From Lactarius indigo (lineage: Eukaryota; Basidiomycota; Agaricomycetes; Russulales; Russulaceae): DNA of 64,000 bases. This document shows positions 42,060-54,222 of this stretch, piece after piece. Position 1 is the stretch's first letter, and each line of letters opens with the position of its first letter. The notes under the pieces are model-generated. The model saw nothing but the letters and a program-made list of their open reading frames with translations, searched no databases and was not told where the DNA came from. The position numbers were made by a program, and so were the translations under genes. The stretch covers positions 1 to 64,000 of the forward strand of contig JAFKAC010000036.1 in the NCBI GenBank assembly GCA_025766275.1, given 5' to 3'.

Positions 42060-42924
42060 GGGACTCGTGAGACGCGTGTTCGGTACGCAGATCACGGGAA
42101 AAGATCAAGTTGGTACAATGTGATACTAATACTACGCGTATCGCGGTACCACCTCGCTGTGCACCTCGGGGTTGCACTCGTGCTCTATCGCGCTCTACGT
42201 GGGCGTGTTCGCCACTGCTCTCCATCACAGCGGTTCGCGCCCGATTATACGTGCGGCCGGCGGCTAGTACGTGACGGACGGACGTGGGGTGGATTGCTGC
42301 GCAACCCGCTTATGCGCCGCTTCAAGCTTAAAGAACCATGCTGCAATCGTGACGGGGCTCGTCTTCCTCACTGCATTATCCGGTACGTCTCTCCCTTTTC
42401 ACTCTAGTGTGCGTGTCAATCTGGATTTGGGCACAAGCGCGTTCGTCGCTGGTCTCAACGCGGGCCTGGTCTACAATGAGTTCCCACTGATGGGCGGGCG
42501 CCTCGCGCCGCCCTTGGACGGGCTCTTGTTGCCCAGTTACGCGGACGCCGCAGACGGGAGTAAGGGCACATGGCGCAATCTGTTCGAGAATCCGACGACG
42601 GTCCAATTCGACCATCGCGTGCTTGCGATGACGACGTATCTCGCAACGGCATTGCTCTTCGCGTCGAGCCGCCGCACAGCTGTGCGCGTGGCGCTCCTCC
42701 CGCTCGCAGTGCGCGCTACGGCACCCGCGTTTGTGATGGCGAACGCGCAGGCGGCGCTTTGTATCTCCACGCTGCGCTACCTCGTGCCTGTACCGCTCGC
42801 GGCAACGCATCAAGCCGGCAGTGTTACGTTGCTCTCTTCCGTGCTCCACGTCCTCCTGGCACTGCGCAGGCCAGGTGCAGCTGCGCGTGCGTGGCGGCAG
42901 GCAAAATCTGGCACGACACTGTAG
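42060..42924 (+). pseudogene. COX15: Copy C1, COX15-like
   Basis: Same extent as C0 without the transposon. It shares the 8-bp insertion near 42185 and the 7-bp insertion at 42319-42334, both frame-breaking. The C-terminal part after the intron is open ([40 protein letters not shown]) and ends at 42924. The intact target TCTCCATC of the 10.36-kb transposon lies near 42220. Confidence 0.8.
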
Positions 42925-43121
42925 ATGGGGAGAGAGGGCTGCTGCGTTGTTACATTGTTTATATAGTCTACCACCACTCGCGTACAGCTGCCGACTAAAC
43001 ATCCATAAAATATACAATCATTGACTGACACCTTGAGCTTCGATTCTCAAGAAGTGATACAATATGCGAAAGTGGAGTGTCGTCAGAACCTTTCGCTAAT
43101 AGTCAGGGAGGGAGTCCCCAT

Positions 43122-45486
43122 TTAAGATGGCAAACTCGCAGTAGGGAAAGGGGGAGATTCAGTGGTACCGGATCGTAAACTCTCCATAGAGGAGGGCGGG
43201 AATTCAGCGCCGGATATCGAACTCACAATGGAGAGGGAAAAATCAGAGGCACTTGATAGCACACTCTCGGGTCGGCTTGGGGGTATCGTTGGCGCTTCTG
43301 GGTGTTGGTGATGCCCCGGATAAGGATGAGGCAGCCGCCACTCGGCGGCAGAGGATTGAGGAGGTTCGTCAAATAGGGTGTGCGCGTTTTGAATGAGATC
43401 CTCCATAACCAGTTTCTGTCAGGGAATCAGTCGGAAAATCACAACAAGTAGTTGTGATGTACCTTCGCGTGAACACCACCTTCCAACCCTGTATTCCCCC
43501 GAAGGATAGTATAGTGGAACCGGCCGGCAAGCACCTTCACGGTCATTGCGTTCTTGTCTGAATGAGAGGAAATATACAAGAGATGCCGTAAAAGGGCTTC
43601 CAGAGATGCCCTGTGAACGGGATGTAGTTCACGGATCTTTGATCGCAACACGGAGAAGTCGTCTTCAGCATATCTAGCTAGACGTGGCATCAGAACATGG
43701 ATGTGGATGGAACGTGCGAGTGCACCAAGACTGCTTACCTCTATTCTGCCTGTATTGTCGATAATCTTCCAAAGAGAGCATAAACAGTGGTTCTGGGAGG
43801 TCCTGGAGGTAGAGCTAGACGATCGATCGGAAATCAACTCAAGAATTGACCCGTTGCAATAACTCACCCTGAGAAGCGTCGCGACGGAATGGATATTGTC
43901 TATAGAACTGAAAGAAAATGTCTTTTCCGTTTCGAACCTGCGCCGTAACTGAATACCAGTTCATGTCAGCCAGTAAATTGGTCATACGGGTGGATCCCAC
44001 TGGCCTGTAATATATCCGCGTCGATAGAACCGACCTGCGACACTTTAAACATGAATCCAAATCATTGCTCGATTTGTTGCTCGATCAACTTACCGAATAT
44101 ATCTTGTGAGTATTCAGACCCCTCTTCTCGATTTCCTCGATGCACATTCTAATTACTTTCGGTACATTGTCTTGATCGGTCGTAAGGTTCACCAGGGGGA
44201 CACCGAAAATCAAGTTCGAGTATGCGTCGGGACGATAGTTGCAGTAGAGAGTGAGTGGAGGAATAGAAAAGGAAAGCGCCTGACCCAAAGATGCTCTCAG
44301 ATCGGACGTATCTGTTCCAGCTAGGGATCTCTCGACCTCTGCGCTGGTACTCATTGCCAGGTTGCCATGCCTTGTGAATGCTGTGCTGCATACCGTGTCA
44401 AATTCTCGAATATTCCATGAGGGCTCAACAGCACTGACGTCAGACCATCCATATATCTAACAAGAACGTCCTTGACTGTTGGGGTGAAGACGAGTTTTCC
44501 AAGACACTACGTTTTTAGTGTTACATTAATCCACATCCTACTAGTATAGAGCGACACTCACATCATACCCATCCCCCAGGTTCTCGATCCTCTTCAATCG
44601 CAATGCATTGAGCAACCCAACCGCCCTCCTGCAGTCATCGTCGGACACTAATTCAGATGGCAAATTCAGCAAACAATTTTGGGGCCTATGGGTGATATCA
44701 GCGACACCTTTCTTAGACTTGGAAGGCTCACGTCCCCCCAAGTCTTCCTGTCGACCATCCCCGTTTCCAGGCCTTTTGTTCGGACTGTCCTGAGAATATT
44801 GACGGGGGTGATGTTTCTTCAAATATGCCTGCTGGAGCTTCAGGATTGTGTTCTCCGTATGATCGGCATATTTCGCGGCGGATTCCTCGAGACCTTCCTC
44901 GACTCGCCTTCTTGTCTGGTCTCCCGTTTCCTTTCAGATAGCCGATTATCAAAACGGCCCAAACGAGAGTTCCTGACTTGCCTTCAACACTGCAAGGGGT
45001 TTAATCACATCGCTATCCAGAACATCCACAAAAGCCTGCTGGGTATTGGCTTCTGAAACGAATGTAGGCCCCAAGCAATAGTTTAGAATGTGTAAATGCG
45101 TACCTGCTTCCAAGCTATCTCTCACTTTATCCCATGCTGCTCTCGTCGTGGTTGGTTCGGCGCGTGGGTCGAACGGAGCATCGACAGCTGTTGCCTCACG
45201 ATGGAGTTTGCGTAAAGAACTGATACTTTAGGAGAAAGAAATTAGTCCAGATACGGGCAGGTCAATTCTCGGACGATAACTAACTAGGACAGCTCAATGC
45301 TTCGCCTGAAAATCGAGCGGTTAGTGCAGTACATAAGATTTGGGTGAGACCGACGGACCTCTCTTTGAAGAAAGCCAGATAGCGATCTGAGATAATTTCG
45401 AGTTGTATATCAAATTGGGTGAGGAGACTGTTGGAGTGACTCTCTAGAAACACTCTGGACTGAGGCTCAACGGATATGAAAGACAT
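43122..45486 (-). pseudogene. RGD1: Copy R2, F-BAR/RhoGAP
   Basis: It starts at MSFISVEPQSRVFLESHSNS (45486). The F-BAR exon near 44820 reads LKKHHPRQYSQDSPNKRPGN. The RhoGAP exon at 44085-44354 reads AGTDTSDLRASLGQALSF and ends NTHKIYS. The second RhoGAP exon (about 43470-43720) reads RSKIRELHPVHRASLEALLR. The tail exon is one open frame at 43122-43406, starting MEDLIQNAHTLFDEPPQ and rich in Ser and Pro. Within the array it is among the better preserved at the C-terminus. Confidence 0.8.
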
Positions 45487-45639
45487 GGGAAGTTGCCGGA
45501 GACTGCCAGTGCAAGCGGCCAAAGGGCGCTCGGTCCTTTGTTAGTGGAAACAAGGAGCCATGTGGCATATTTTCTCAGGCCCTCAGGTTCAGCTGCTTTA
45601 GCCCTTCAAAAGTTGACACGTTGACGCGTTGAGTCATTG

Positions 45640-46505
45640 ACAGAGGGGACTTGTATGTATTTGATGAGACGCGTGTTTGGCACTCAGATCATAGATTCAT
45701 GGAGGAGGACCAACTTGGTACAATGTGATACCAATACTACGCGTGTCGTAGTACCACCTCGTTGCGCACCTCGGGGCTGCACTCGCGCTCTACGCGGGCA
45801 TGTTCGCCACTGCTCTCCATCACGGCACTTCGCGCCCGATGATACGAGGGGCTGGCTACGTGACGGACGTACGTGGGATGGATTGCTGCGCAACCTGCTC
45901 GTGCGCTGCTTCAAGCTTAAAGACGCACGCCGTAATCACTACGGGGCTCGTCTTCCTCACTGCAGTATCCGGTGGGTCTATCCGATTTCGCTCTAGCGTA
46001 GTACGTAGATCCGAGCTTGTGCACAGGCGCGTTCGTCGCTGGGCTCGACGCGGGCCTGGTCTACAATGAGTTCCCACTGATGGGTGGGCGCCTCGCGCCG
46101 CCCTTGGACGAGCTCTTGTCGCCCACTTACGCGGACGCCGCAGACGGGAGTAAGGGCACGTGGCGCAATCTGTTCGAGAATCCGACGACGGTCCAATTCG
46201 ACCATTGCGTGCTCACGATGACGACGTATCTCGCAACGGCGTTACTCTTCGTGTCGGGCCGCCGCGCAGCTGTGCGCGTGGCGCTCCCCCCGCTCACGGT
46301 GCGCGCTACGGCGGCCGTGTTTGCAATGGCGAACGTGCAGGCGGCACTTGGTATCTCAATTGAACGCTGCTCTACCTCGTGCTGGTACCACTCGCCGCAA
46401 CGCACCAAGCCGGCAGTGTCGCACTGCTCTCTGCTGTGCTTCATGTCGTCCTGGCACTGCGCAGGCCAGGTGCGGCTGCGCGAGCGTGGCGGCAGGCAAA
46501 TCTAG
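45640..46505 (+). pseudogene. COX15: Copy C2, COX15-like
   Basis: It lacks the 8-bp insertion of C0 and C1 (it reads ALALYAGMFATALHHG) but has the shared 7-bp insertion at 45909-45923. FDHRVLA has become FDHCVLT. An insertion near 46360 breaks GISTLLYLV, so HQAG is out of frame. It ends at 46505. Confidence 0.8.
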
Positions 46506-46674
46506 CATGAGAAGCGGCAGCAAAGGCCAACACGACACTGTATATGTTGAGAGAGGGCTGCTACGGTGTTACATTGTTCATATCTACCACCACTCACTTG
46601 CGTACCACTGCCGACTAAACATCCATAAAATATACAACTATTAACTGACACCTCGAGCTTCGATTCTCCAAGTG

Positions 46675-46976
46675 TGTAAGTATACCTTACTCAAACACGC
46701 TCCGATCACGCCAATCGTCGAGCTCTTCTACTTTCGCACACGTCAGATCTCAGGAGTGTTTCAGATGCGTTCCAAAGACTCAGGATTTTGGAGACCAGTT
46801 AAATAGAGCGACCTCAAGCGGCGCTCGCTCAGTCTCTTTTCTCCACTCTTTCTTATCTCATCATATCCACACCTCTTGTTCTTCCCACATGTACTCGCGA
46901 TCTTCCACTGTGCTTTCGGAATATACCGAAGTCCCAACCCAGTTCCTGGTTCGTCTTAACCCGCGCTGGTGTTACA
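46675..46976. repeat. Solo LTR, copy 2 (302 bp)
   Basis: Homologous to 39209-39509 and at the same place in its repeat unit, with the same AAGTG flanks (46670-46674 and 46977-46981). One insertion was therefore copied along with the array. Confidence 0.85.
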
Positions 46977-47046
46977 AAGTGATACAATATACAAAAGTGA
47001 AGTGTCGTCAGAACCTTTCACTAATAGTCGAGGAAAGCATCCCCAT

Positions 47047-49407
47047 TTAAGATGACAGACTCGCAACAACGAGAGGGGGGGATTCAGTGGTACGGGGTTG
47101 TAAACTCTCAGTAGGGGAGGGCGGGAATTCAGCGCCGGATATCGAACTCGCAGTGGAGAGGGAAAAATCAGAGGCACTTGATAGCACACTATCCGGTCGG
47201 TTTGAGCGTATCGTTGGCGCTTCTGGGTGTTGGTGGTGCCCCGGATGAGGCAGCCTCCACCCGGTGGCAGGGGGTTGAGGGTGTTCGTCAAACAGGGTGC
47301 GCGCATTTTCAATGAGATCTTCCATAACCAGTTTCTTTCAGGGGATCAGTCAGAAAATTACAACAAAGTCGTTGTTACGTGCCTTCGCGTGAACACCACC
47401 TTCAAAGACTGAACTCCCCCGAAGAACCGTATAGCAGAATTGAGAGGCAAGCGCCTCCACGCTCATTTCGTTCTTGTCTGAATGAGAGGCAACAAGCAAG
47501 AGATGTTGTAAAACAGCTTCTAGAGATGCCCTGTGAATCGGATGTGATTCACGGATCATAGATCGTAATATGGAGCAATTGTTTTCGGTATAACTAGCTA
47601 TGCGCAACATCAGAACGTGGTCGTGACGACGTGCGAGTGCACGAAGACCGCTTACCTCTATTCTGTAGGTATTGTCTACAATCTTTCAAAGAGAGCATAA
47701 ACAGCGGTTCTGGGAGGTCCCGGAGGTAGAGCTAGACGGTCGATCGGAAATGAACTCAAGGATTGACGCGTTTGCGATGGTTTCAATGGCTCACCTTGAG
47801 AAGCATCGCAACGGAATGGATGTCGTCTGTAGGACCGAACGAAAATGACTGTTCACTTTCGAACCTGTGCCGCAACTGAATGCGAGTTCATGTCAGCCAG
47901 TAAATTGGTCATTGGGGTGGTTCCACTGGCCCGTAATATATCTGCGTCGTATATAGAACCGACCTGCGACACTAAATATGAATTCAAACACATGCGTCGA
48001 TCAACTTACCGAATATATTTTGCGAGTATTCAGACCCCTCTTCTCGACTTCTTCGATGCACATTCTAATCACTTTCGGCACATTGTCTTGATCGGTCGTA
48101 AGATTCACCAGGGGGGCACCAAAAATCAATGTCGAATGTGCATTGGGACGATAGTTGCAGTAGAGAGCGAGTGGAGGAATAGAAAGAGAAAGCGCGTGAT
48201 CCAAAAACGCTTTCAAACCGGACGTATCTGCTCCGACTAAGGCTTTCTCGACTTCTGCACCAGTATTAATTGCTAAATTGCCACGGTTTGTACACGCTGC
48301 GCTATAGGCCGTGTCAAATTCCAGAAGATTTCATGAAGGCTTAACAAAACTGACACCAGAGTAGCCATATAAGTCAGAAGAACATCCTTAACGATTGGTG
48401 AGAAAACGAGTTTTTCAAGACACTGCGTTTTTTATGTTACATTAAAACAATATCCTAGCATAGAACGATACTCACCTCATACCCGTCCCCTAGATTCTCG
48501 ACCCTCTTCAATCGCAACGAATTGAGCAACGCAACCGCCGCCCTCTTGTAGTCGTCCTCGGATACAAATTCAGAGGGAGAACTTAACAAACAATGTTGGG
48601 ACCCATAGGTGATATTGGCGACACCTTCCTTAGACTCGGAGGGCTCACGTCCCCCCAAGTCTTCCTGTCGACCATCCGCATTTCCAGATCTTTTGTTCGG
48701 ACCGTCCTGAGAATATTGACGGGGGTGATGTTTCTTCAAGTATGCCTGCTGGAGCTTCAAGATTGTGTTCTCCGTATGGTCGGCATATTTCGCGGCGGAT
48801 TCCTCGAGACCTTCCTCAACCCGCTTTCTTGTCTGATCCTCCACTTCCTATCAGATAGCCGATTATCAAAACGGCCCAAATGAGAGTTCCTGACTTGCCT
48901 TCAACACAGCGAGGGGTTTAATCACGTCGTTGTCCAGAACATCCACGAATGTCTGTTGGGTGTTGGCTTCTGCAACGAATGTAAGCCCCAAGTCGTAGTT
49001 TAGAAAGTGAAAACGCGTACCTGCTTCCAAACTATCTCTCACTTTATCCCATGCAGCTCTCGTCGTGGTTGGTTCGGTGCGTGGGTCGAATGGGGCATCG
49101 ACAGCTGTTGCCTCACGATGGAGTTTGCGTAAAGAACTGATACTTTAGGAGAAAGGAATCAGCCCAGATACGAGGCAGGTTCAATTTTCGTGTGATAACT
49201 GACTAAGATATCTCGATTTTTCGCCTGAAAATTGACCGTTTAGTACTAGTACAATAAGACTCAAATGATATTGACGGACCTCTCTCGGAAGAAAGCCAAA
49301 TAGCGATCCGAGATAATTTCAAGTTGAATATCGAATTGGGTGAGGAGACTGTTGGAGTGACTCTCTAGAAACACTCTGGACTGAGGCTCAACGGATATGA
49401 AAGACAT
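47047..49407 (-). pseudogene. RGD1: Copy R3, F-BAR/RhoGAP
   Basis: It starts at 49407. F-BAR runs through KRVEEGLEESAAKYADHTEN (about 48790) and LKLQQAYLKKHHPRQYSQDG. The RhoGAP N-terminal exon at 48001-48216 ends NTRKIYS. The C-terminal RhoGAP exon is at 47390-47610 (RSMIRESHPIHRASLEAVLQ). The tail is open at 47047-47325 (MEDLIENARTLFDEHPQ). I see no obvious internal stop in these exons, but the RhoGAP catalytic residues are missing, so a working GAP is unlikely. Confidence 0.78.
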
Positions 49408-49559
49408 GGGAAGTTGCCGGAGACTACCAGTGCAAAGGGCGCTCCGAATCAGTCTTTTGTTGGTGGAAACGAGGAACCATGTGACATATTTTCTCAGGCC
49501 TTCAGCTTAGCCCTTCAAAAGTTGACGCGTTGAGTCAAGCGTTGAGTCATTGACATATT

Positions 49560-50459
49560 GACGGAGGACACTCGTATGTATTTGATGAGACGTATGTTCG
49601 GCATTCAGATCATGGGCCCGGAAAGGACCAACTTGAACTTGGTACAATGTGATATTAATACTACGCGTACTATCGCAGTACCTCCTCGCTGCGCACCTCG
49701 GGACTGCACTCGCGCTCTACGCAGGTACGTTCGTCGCTGCTCTCCGTCACGGCGGTTCGTGCGCGATGATACGTGGGGTCGGCTATGCAACAGATGATGT
49801 ACATAGCATGGTATGCGGTCCAGCCTGCTCGTGCGCCGCTTCAAGCTTAAAGACCCACTCTGTGATCGTTATGGGGCTCGTCTTCCTCGCTGCATTATCC
49901 GGTACGTCCCCCCCTTTCGCTCCAGCGTGCGTGGATTTGAACTTGGGCACAGGCGCGTTCGTCGCTGGTCTCGATGCGAGCCTGGTCTACAACGAGTTCC
50001 CACTGATGGGTGAACGCCTCGCGCCGCCCTTGGACGATCTCTTGTCGCCTAGCTACGAGGACGTTGCTGACGGGGGCAAGGGCACATGGCACAATCGCTT
50101 CGAGAATTCGACAATGGTGCAGTTCGACCTCCACATGATCGCGACCCCGACACATCTCGCAACCGCGCTGTTCTTCGCATCGACCCGGCGTGCAGCTAGC
50201 GCGCATTCTCCCTACTCGCAGTGCATTCCACGGTAGCTGCGTTTGCGGTGGCGAACGCGCGGGCGGCGCTTGGTATCTCGACGTTGCTCTATCTCGTGCC
50301 GGTACCGCTCGCCGCAACACACCAAGCTGGAAGCGTCACGCTGCTCTCTGCTGTCTTCCACGTGCTCCTGGAACTACGCAGGCCAGGCGCCACGGCGCGA
50401 GCACGGGGACAGGTGAATCTGGCACGAGAGCCAGCAGCGGAGCCAAGGTTACCGCGTGA
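49560..50459 (+). pseudogene. COX15: Copy C3, COX15-like
   Basis: It shares the 7-bp insertion at 49839-49854. Sequence after the intron reads [20 protein letters not shown], but the heme-ligand motif is FDLHMIA instead of FDHRVLA and a deletion near 50200 ends the frame. The last part (STLLYLVPVPLAATHQAGSV) is open in another frame to 50459 or beyond. Confidence 0.8.
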
Positions 50460-50482
50460 ATCATCTATCCACCCTTTCTTCG

Positions 50483-50502
50483 TTTTTTTTTTTTTTTTTT
50501 TT
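50483..50502. repeat. Poly-T run
   Basis: 20 T in a row after C3. The same site in C5 has only six T, so the run expanded in this unit. Confidence 0.8.
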
Positions 50503-50664
50503 CCATAAACGACACTAGAAGGGGTGAGAGAGCTGACATTATTACATTTCCACATAGTCTACCACCACTCATTTGCGTGCCTGTAATACAACTACTGGCT
50601 AATACTTCGAGCGTCGATTCTCCGTGAAAAGATACAATATACAAAGGGTCGTCAGAGTCTTTCA

Positions 50665-53300
50665 CTAATAGTCGGGGAGGAAGTCCCCCATCGAATATAG
50701 CAAACTCGCAGGGGGAGAAGGCGAGAATTCAGCGCCGGATAACGAACTCGTGGTACAGAGGGAAAAATCAGAGGTGCTAGATAGCACACTCTCAGGTCGG
50801 CTTGGGGGTGTCGTCGACGCTTCTGCGTGCTGGTGCAGCCCCGGATGGGGTAGCCACCATTCGGCGGCAGATGTTGGTGGAAGGGATGCAGCTTCTGGCG
50901 GTGAACCGTTCAACAATGTCTCGACTGCCTGAGCCCCGGGAATGGCCTTCTCTTGCGTAGTTGTCTCCACGCCTTCTTTGAGGGTTTGGGACGACGAAAG
51001 TCCCTCCGCAGGGGTGTCCGAATGTGACGTAGAGAAAGAGGATTGGGCAGACGTGGGGGTCCCTCCAACAAGGCCTGTACGGTATTGGGTAGTAGAGCCC
51101 ACCTGAGCGGGTCGTGACAACTTGGGACTCGAAAACGAGCCGCAAGGCGAGGTAACAGTGCGCTCGTCAAATAGGATGTGCGCGTTTTGAATGAGATCCT
51201 CCATAACCAGTTTCTTTGAGGGGGTCAGTTGGAAAAATCACAAGAAGTTGTCGCAACGTGCCTTAGCGTGAACGTTACCTTCCAAGACTGCATTCCCCCG
51301 AAGGATAGTATAGCAGAACTGACCAGCGAGCGCCTTCACGGTCATTGTGTTCTTGTCTGAATGAGAGGCAACCAGCAAGAGATGCTGCAAAACTGCCTCC
51401 AGAGATGCCCTATGAATCGGATGTAGTTCGCGGATCTTCGATCGCAACACTGAGCAATCGTTTTCGGTATATCTAGCTATACGTGTCGATGTGAATAAAA
51501 TATGTAAGAGTGTTGAGACCTCTTACCTCTATTCTGTCTGTAGTTTCTATAATCCTGAGAGGAGAGCATGAGCAGTGGCTCTGGAAGATCCCAGAGGTAG
51601 CGCTAGAAATCCTAAGGAATTGACGTGTTTGCAATGTCCGAAATGACTGACCATGAGAAGCACTGCAACAGAATGGATGTTGTCTGTAGAGCTGAACGAA
51701 AATGACTTTTCACTTTCGAACCTGCGCCGCAACTGAATGTGATTCACGTTAGCTAGTGAGTGGGTTGTTTGTTGGAGTAGATCCCACTAGCCTTCAGTAC
51801 TTCTGCGTCGCTTAGACGATCCACCTGGGACACTAAACACGAGTCCTAAGACACGCCTTGATCGACTCACCGCCAAATATATTCCCTTAGTATCCAGACC
51901 CCTCTTCTCGACTTCTTCAATGCATATTCTAATCACTTTTGGCACATAGTCTTGGTTGGTCGTAAGGTTCACCAGGGGGACGCCGAAAATCAAGTCCGAA
52001 TATGTATTAGGACGATAGTTGCAGTAAAGAGTGAGTGGAGGAATAGAAAAGGAAAGACCATGACCAAAAGACGCTCTCAGACCGGACGTATCTGTTCCGG
52101 CTAAAGCTTTCTCGACTTCTGCACTAGTACTCATTGCCAGGTTACCATGCTTTGTGTATGTTGCGCTGCATGTCATGTCAAATTCTCGAAGATTCCATGA
52201 GGGCTAAACAGCACTGACGTCAGACCATCCATATATTTAACAAGAACGTTCGGGATGGTTGGCGTGAAAACGAGCCCTTCAAGACTCTGTATTTTTGGTA
52301 AAACATTGAACAATATCTTGGGATAGAATAACACTCACATCATACCCGTCCCCCAGATTCTCGACCCTCTTCAATCGCAATGTATTGAGCAAGGAGACAG
52401 CCCTCCTGCGGAGATCGTCAGACACTGATTCATGGAGCTAATTCAGCAAATCAAGAAACCATGAATGATATTGACGGTACCTTCTTCTTCAGACTTGGAA
52501 GGCTCAAGTCTACCCAAATCCTCCTGCCGAAAACCAAATTGGGACGAGACCCTGTTTCCAAACCTACTGGTCGGACTGTCCTGAGGATATTGACGGGAGT
52601 GAGGTTTCTTCAAGTATGTCTGCTGGAGTCTCAAGATCGTGTTCTCTGCATGATCAGCATATTTCGCGGCGGATTCCTCGAGACCTTCCTCAACCCGCTT
52701 TCTTGTCTGATCTTCCGTTTCCTTTTGGATGACCCCATTGTCAGAACAGGGACTCTCGCGAAAATGAGAATTCCTGACTTACCTTCAACGTTGCGAGGGG
52801 TTTGATCACGTCGTTGTCCAAAATATCCACGAAAGCCTGCTGGGTGTTGACTTCTGCAACGACTGTGGGCCCCAAGCCGCGATTTATAATGGGAAAACAC
52901 GTACCTGCTTCCAAACTGTCTCTCAATTTATCCCATGCTGTTCTCGTCGTAGTTGGTTCGGCGCGTGGGTCGAATGGGGCGTCAACAGCTGTTGTCTCAC
53001 GATGGAGATTCCGTAGAGAATTGATACTGGAGGAGAAAGAAGTCAGTCCAGATACGCGACAGGTTCAGATTGCGGATGACAACTGACTAGGATACTTCAA
53101 TTCTTCGCCTGAAAGTTAGAGTAAGCGGCTAGTGCAATGCATAAGACTCCGAGTCGGATAAGATTGACGTGCCTCTCTTTGAAGAAAGCCAAATAGCGAT
53201 CCGCGATAAGTTCGAGTTGTATATCGAATTGGGTGAGTAGATTGTTTGAGTGGCTCTCTAGAAACACCCTAGACTGAGGTTCTACAGATATGAAAGACAT
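50665..53300 (-). pseudogene. RGD1: Copy R4, F-BAR/RhoGAP
   Basis: It starts at 53300. This copy has a canonical GTAAGT donor after ATLK (52777-52782), where six other copies have GCAAG. It is also the only one reading KGIYLA at the arginine-finger exon end (51787-52176). A further exon at 51547-51747 shows LRRRFESEKSFSFSSTDNIH then SVAVLL, the middle of RhoGAP. The tail is long and open (50665-51204) with extra sequence (GSTTQYRTGLVGGTPTSAQS). It looks the most ancestral of the set. Confidence 0.8.
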
Positions 53301-53458
53301 GGGAAGTCGCCGGAAACTACAGATGGCGCTTTTGTTGGTTGAAACAGGCAAGAGCCCATATTTTCTCAGGCCTACGGCTTCGGCTTCAGCGCTTCAGCGT
53401 GAGTAAAAGTCGACGCTTTGACGCGTCGAGCAGTTGACGAAAGGACTTGTACGTATTC

Positions 53459-54038
53459 GATGAGACGCGCATTCGGCACTCAGATCACGGAGAGTAACTT
53501 ACCAACTTGACTCTTGGTATGATGCAGTACCGCGCGTGTTGTAAGTTAGTACCGCCTCGTCTTGCACCTCAGGACAGCACTCATGTTCTACATGGGGAAT
53601 ATTCGCCGCTGCGCTTTCCTTCACGGCGGACTGGTGCTTCAGGTGCGTTGGTACGTGGGGCCGGCTACACGACAAGCGTAAGTTACGTGGGGTAGTCACG
53701 GTAGTGTGCTGCACGACCCACTTGTGCACCGCTTTAAGACGCACGCTGGGATCGTTACAGGGCTCATCTTCCTCACTGCGTAATCCAGTACGTCTATTCC
53801 CTCCTGTGGCCTTTCTAGCGCGTAGAATTTGGGGCACAGATACGTTCGTTGCTGGTCATGAAACGGGTCTAGTCTACAACTGATGGGCAGGCGCCTGGTG
53901 CAGCCCTTGGACGCGACACCGAGGAGCAAGAGCATGTGACACAATCTGTTCGAAAATCCGACGACGGTGCAGACCGACCATCACGTCCCCGCGATGACGA
54001 CTCGCAACCTGGCATCTCAACACTGCATTACCTCGAAA
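53459..54038 (+). pseudogene. COX15: Copy C4, COX15-like, heavily deleted
   Basis: Only scattered blocks remain, among them a match to TALRLRTHAGIVTGLIF near 53740, ETGLVYN (about 53862) and NLFENPTTVQTDH (about 53942). It lacks the 7-bp insertion seen in C0-C3. Most of the C-terminal helices, including HQAG, are gone. Confidence 0.7.
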
Positions 54039-54222
54039 CGTCTATCTACTCTTTCTTCGTTTTTCCTACATGACACTGTAGATTGGGAGAAGCGTTGCTG
54101 TGTTGTTACATTGTGCATATAGTCTACCACCACTACCGACTTAACATCCATAAAACATACAACGACTGACTAATTCCTCGGGCTTCGATCCCCCTGTGAA
54201 TAGATACAATATACAAGTGCCA

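Noticed and set aside
47047..49407. R3 as a functional RhoGAP gene
   Set aside because: Exons look readable, but the arginine finger is missing and several splice donors are unusual. I cannot prove either way from sequence alone.
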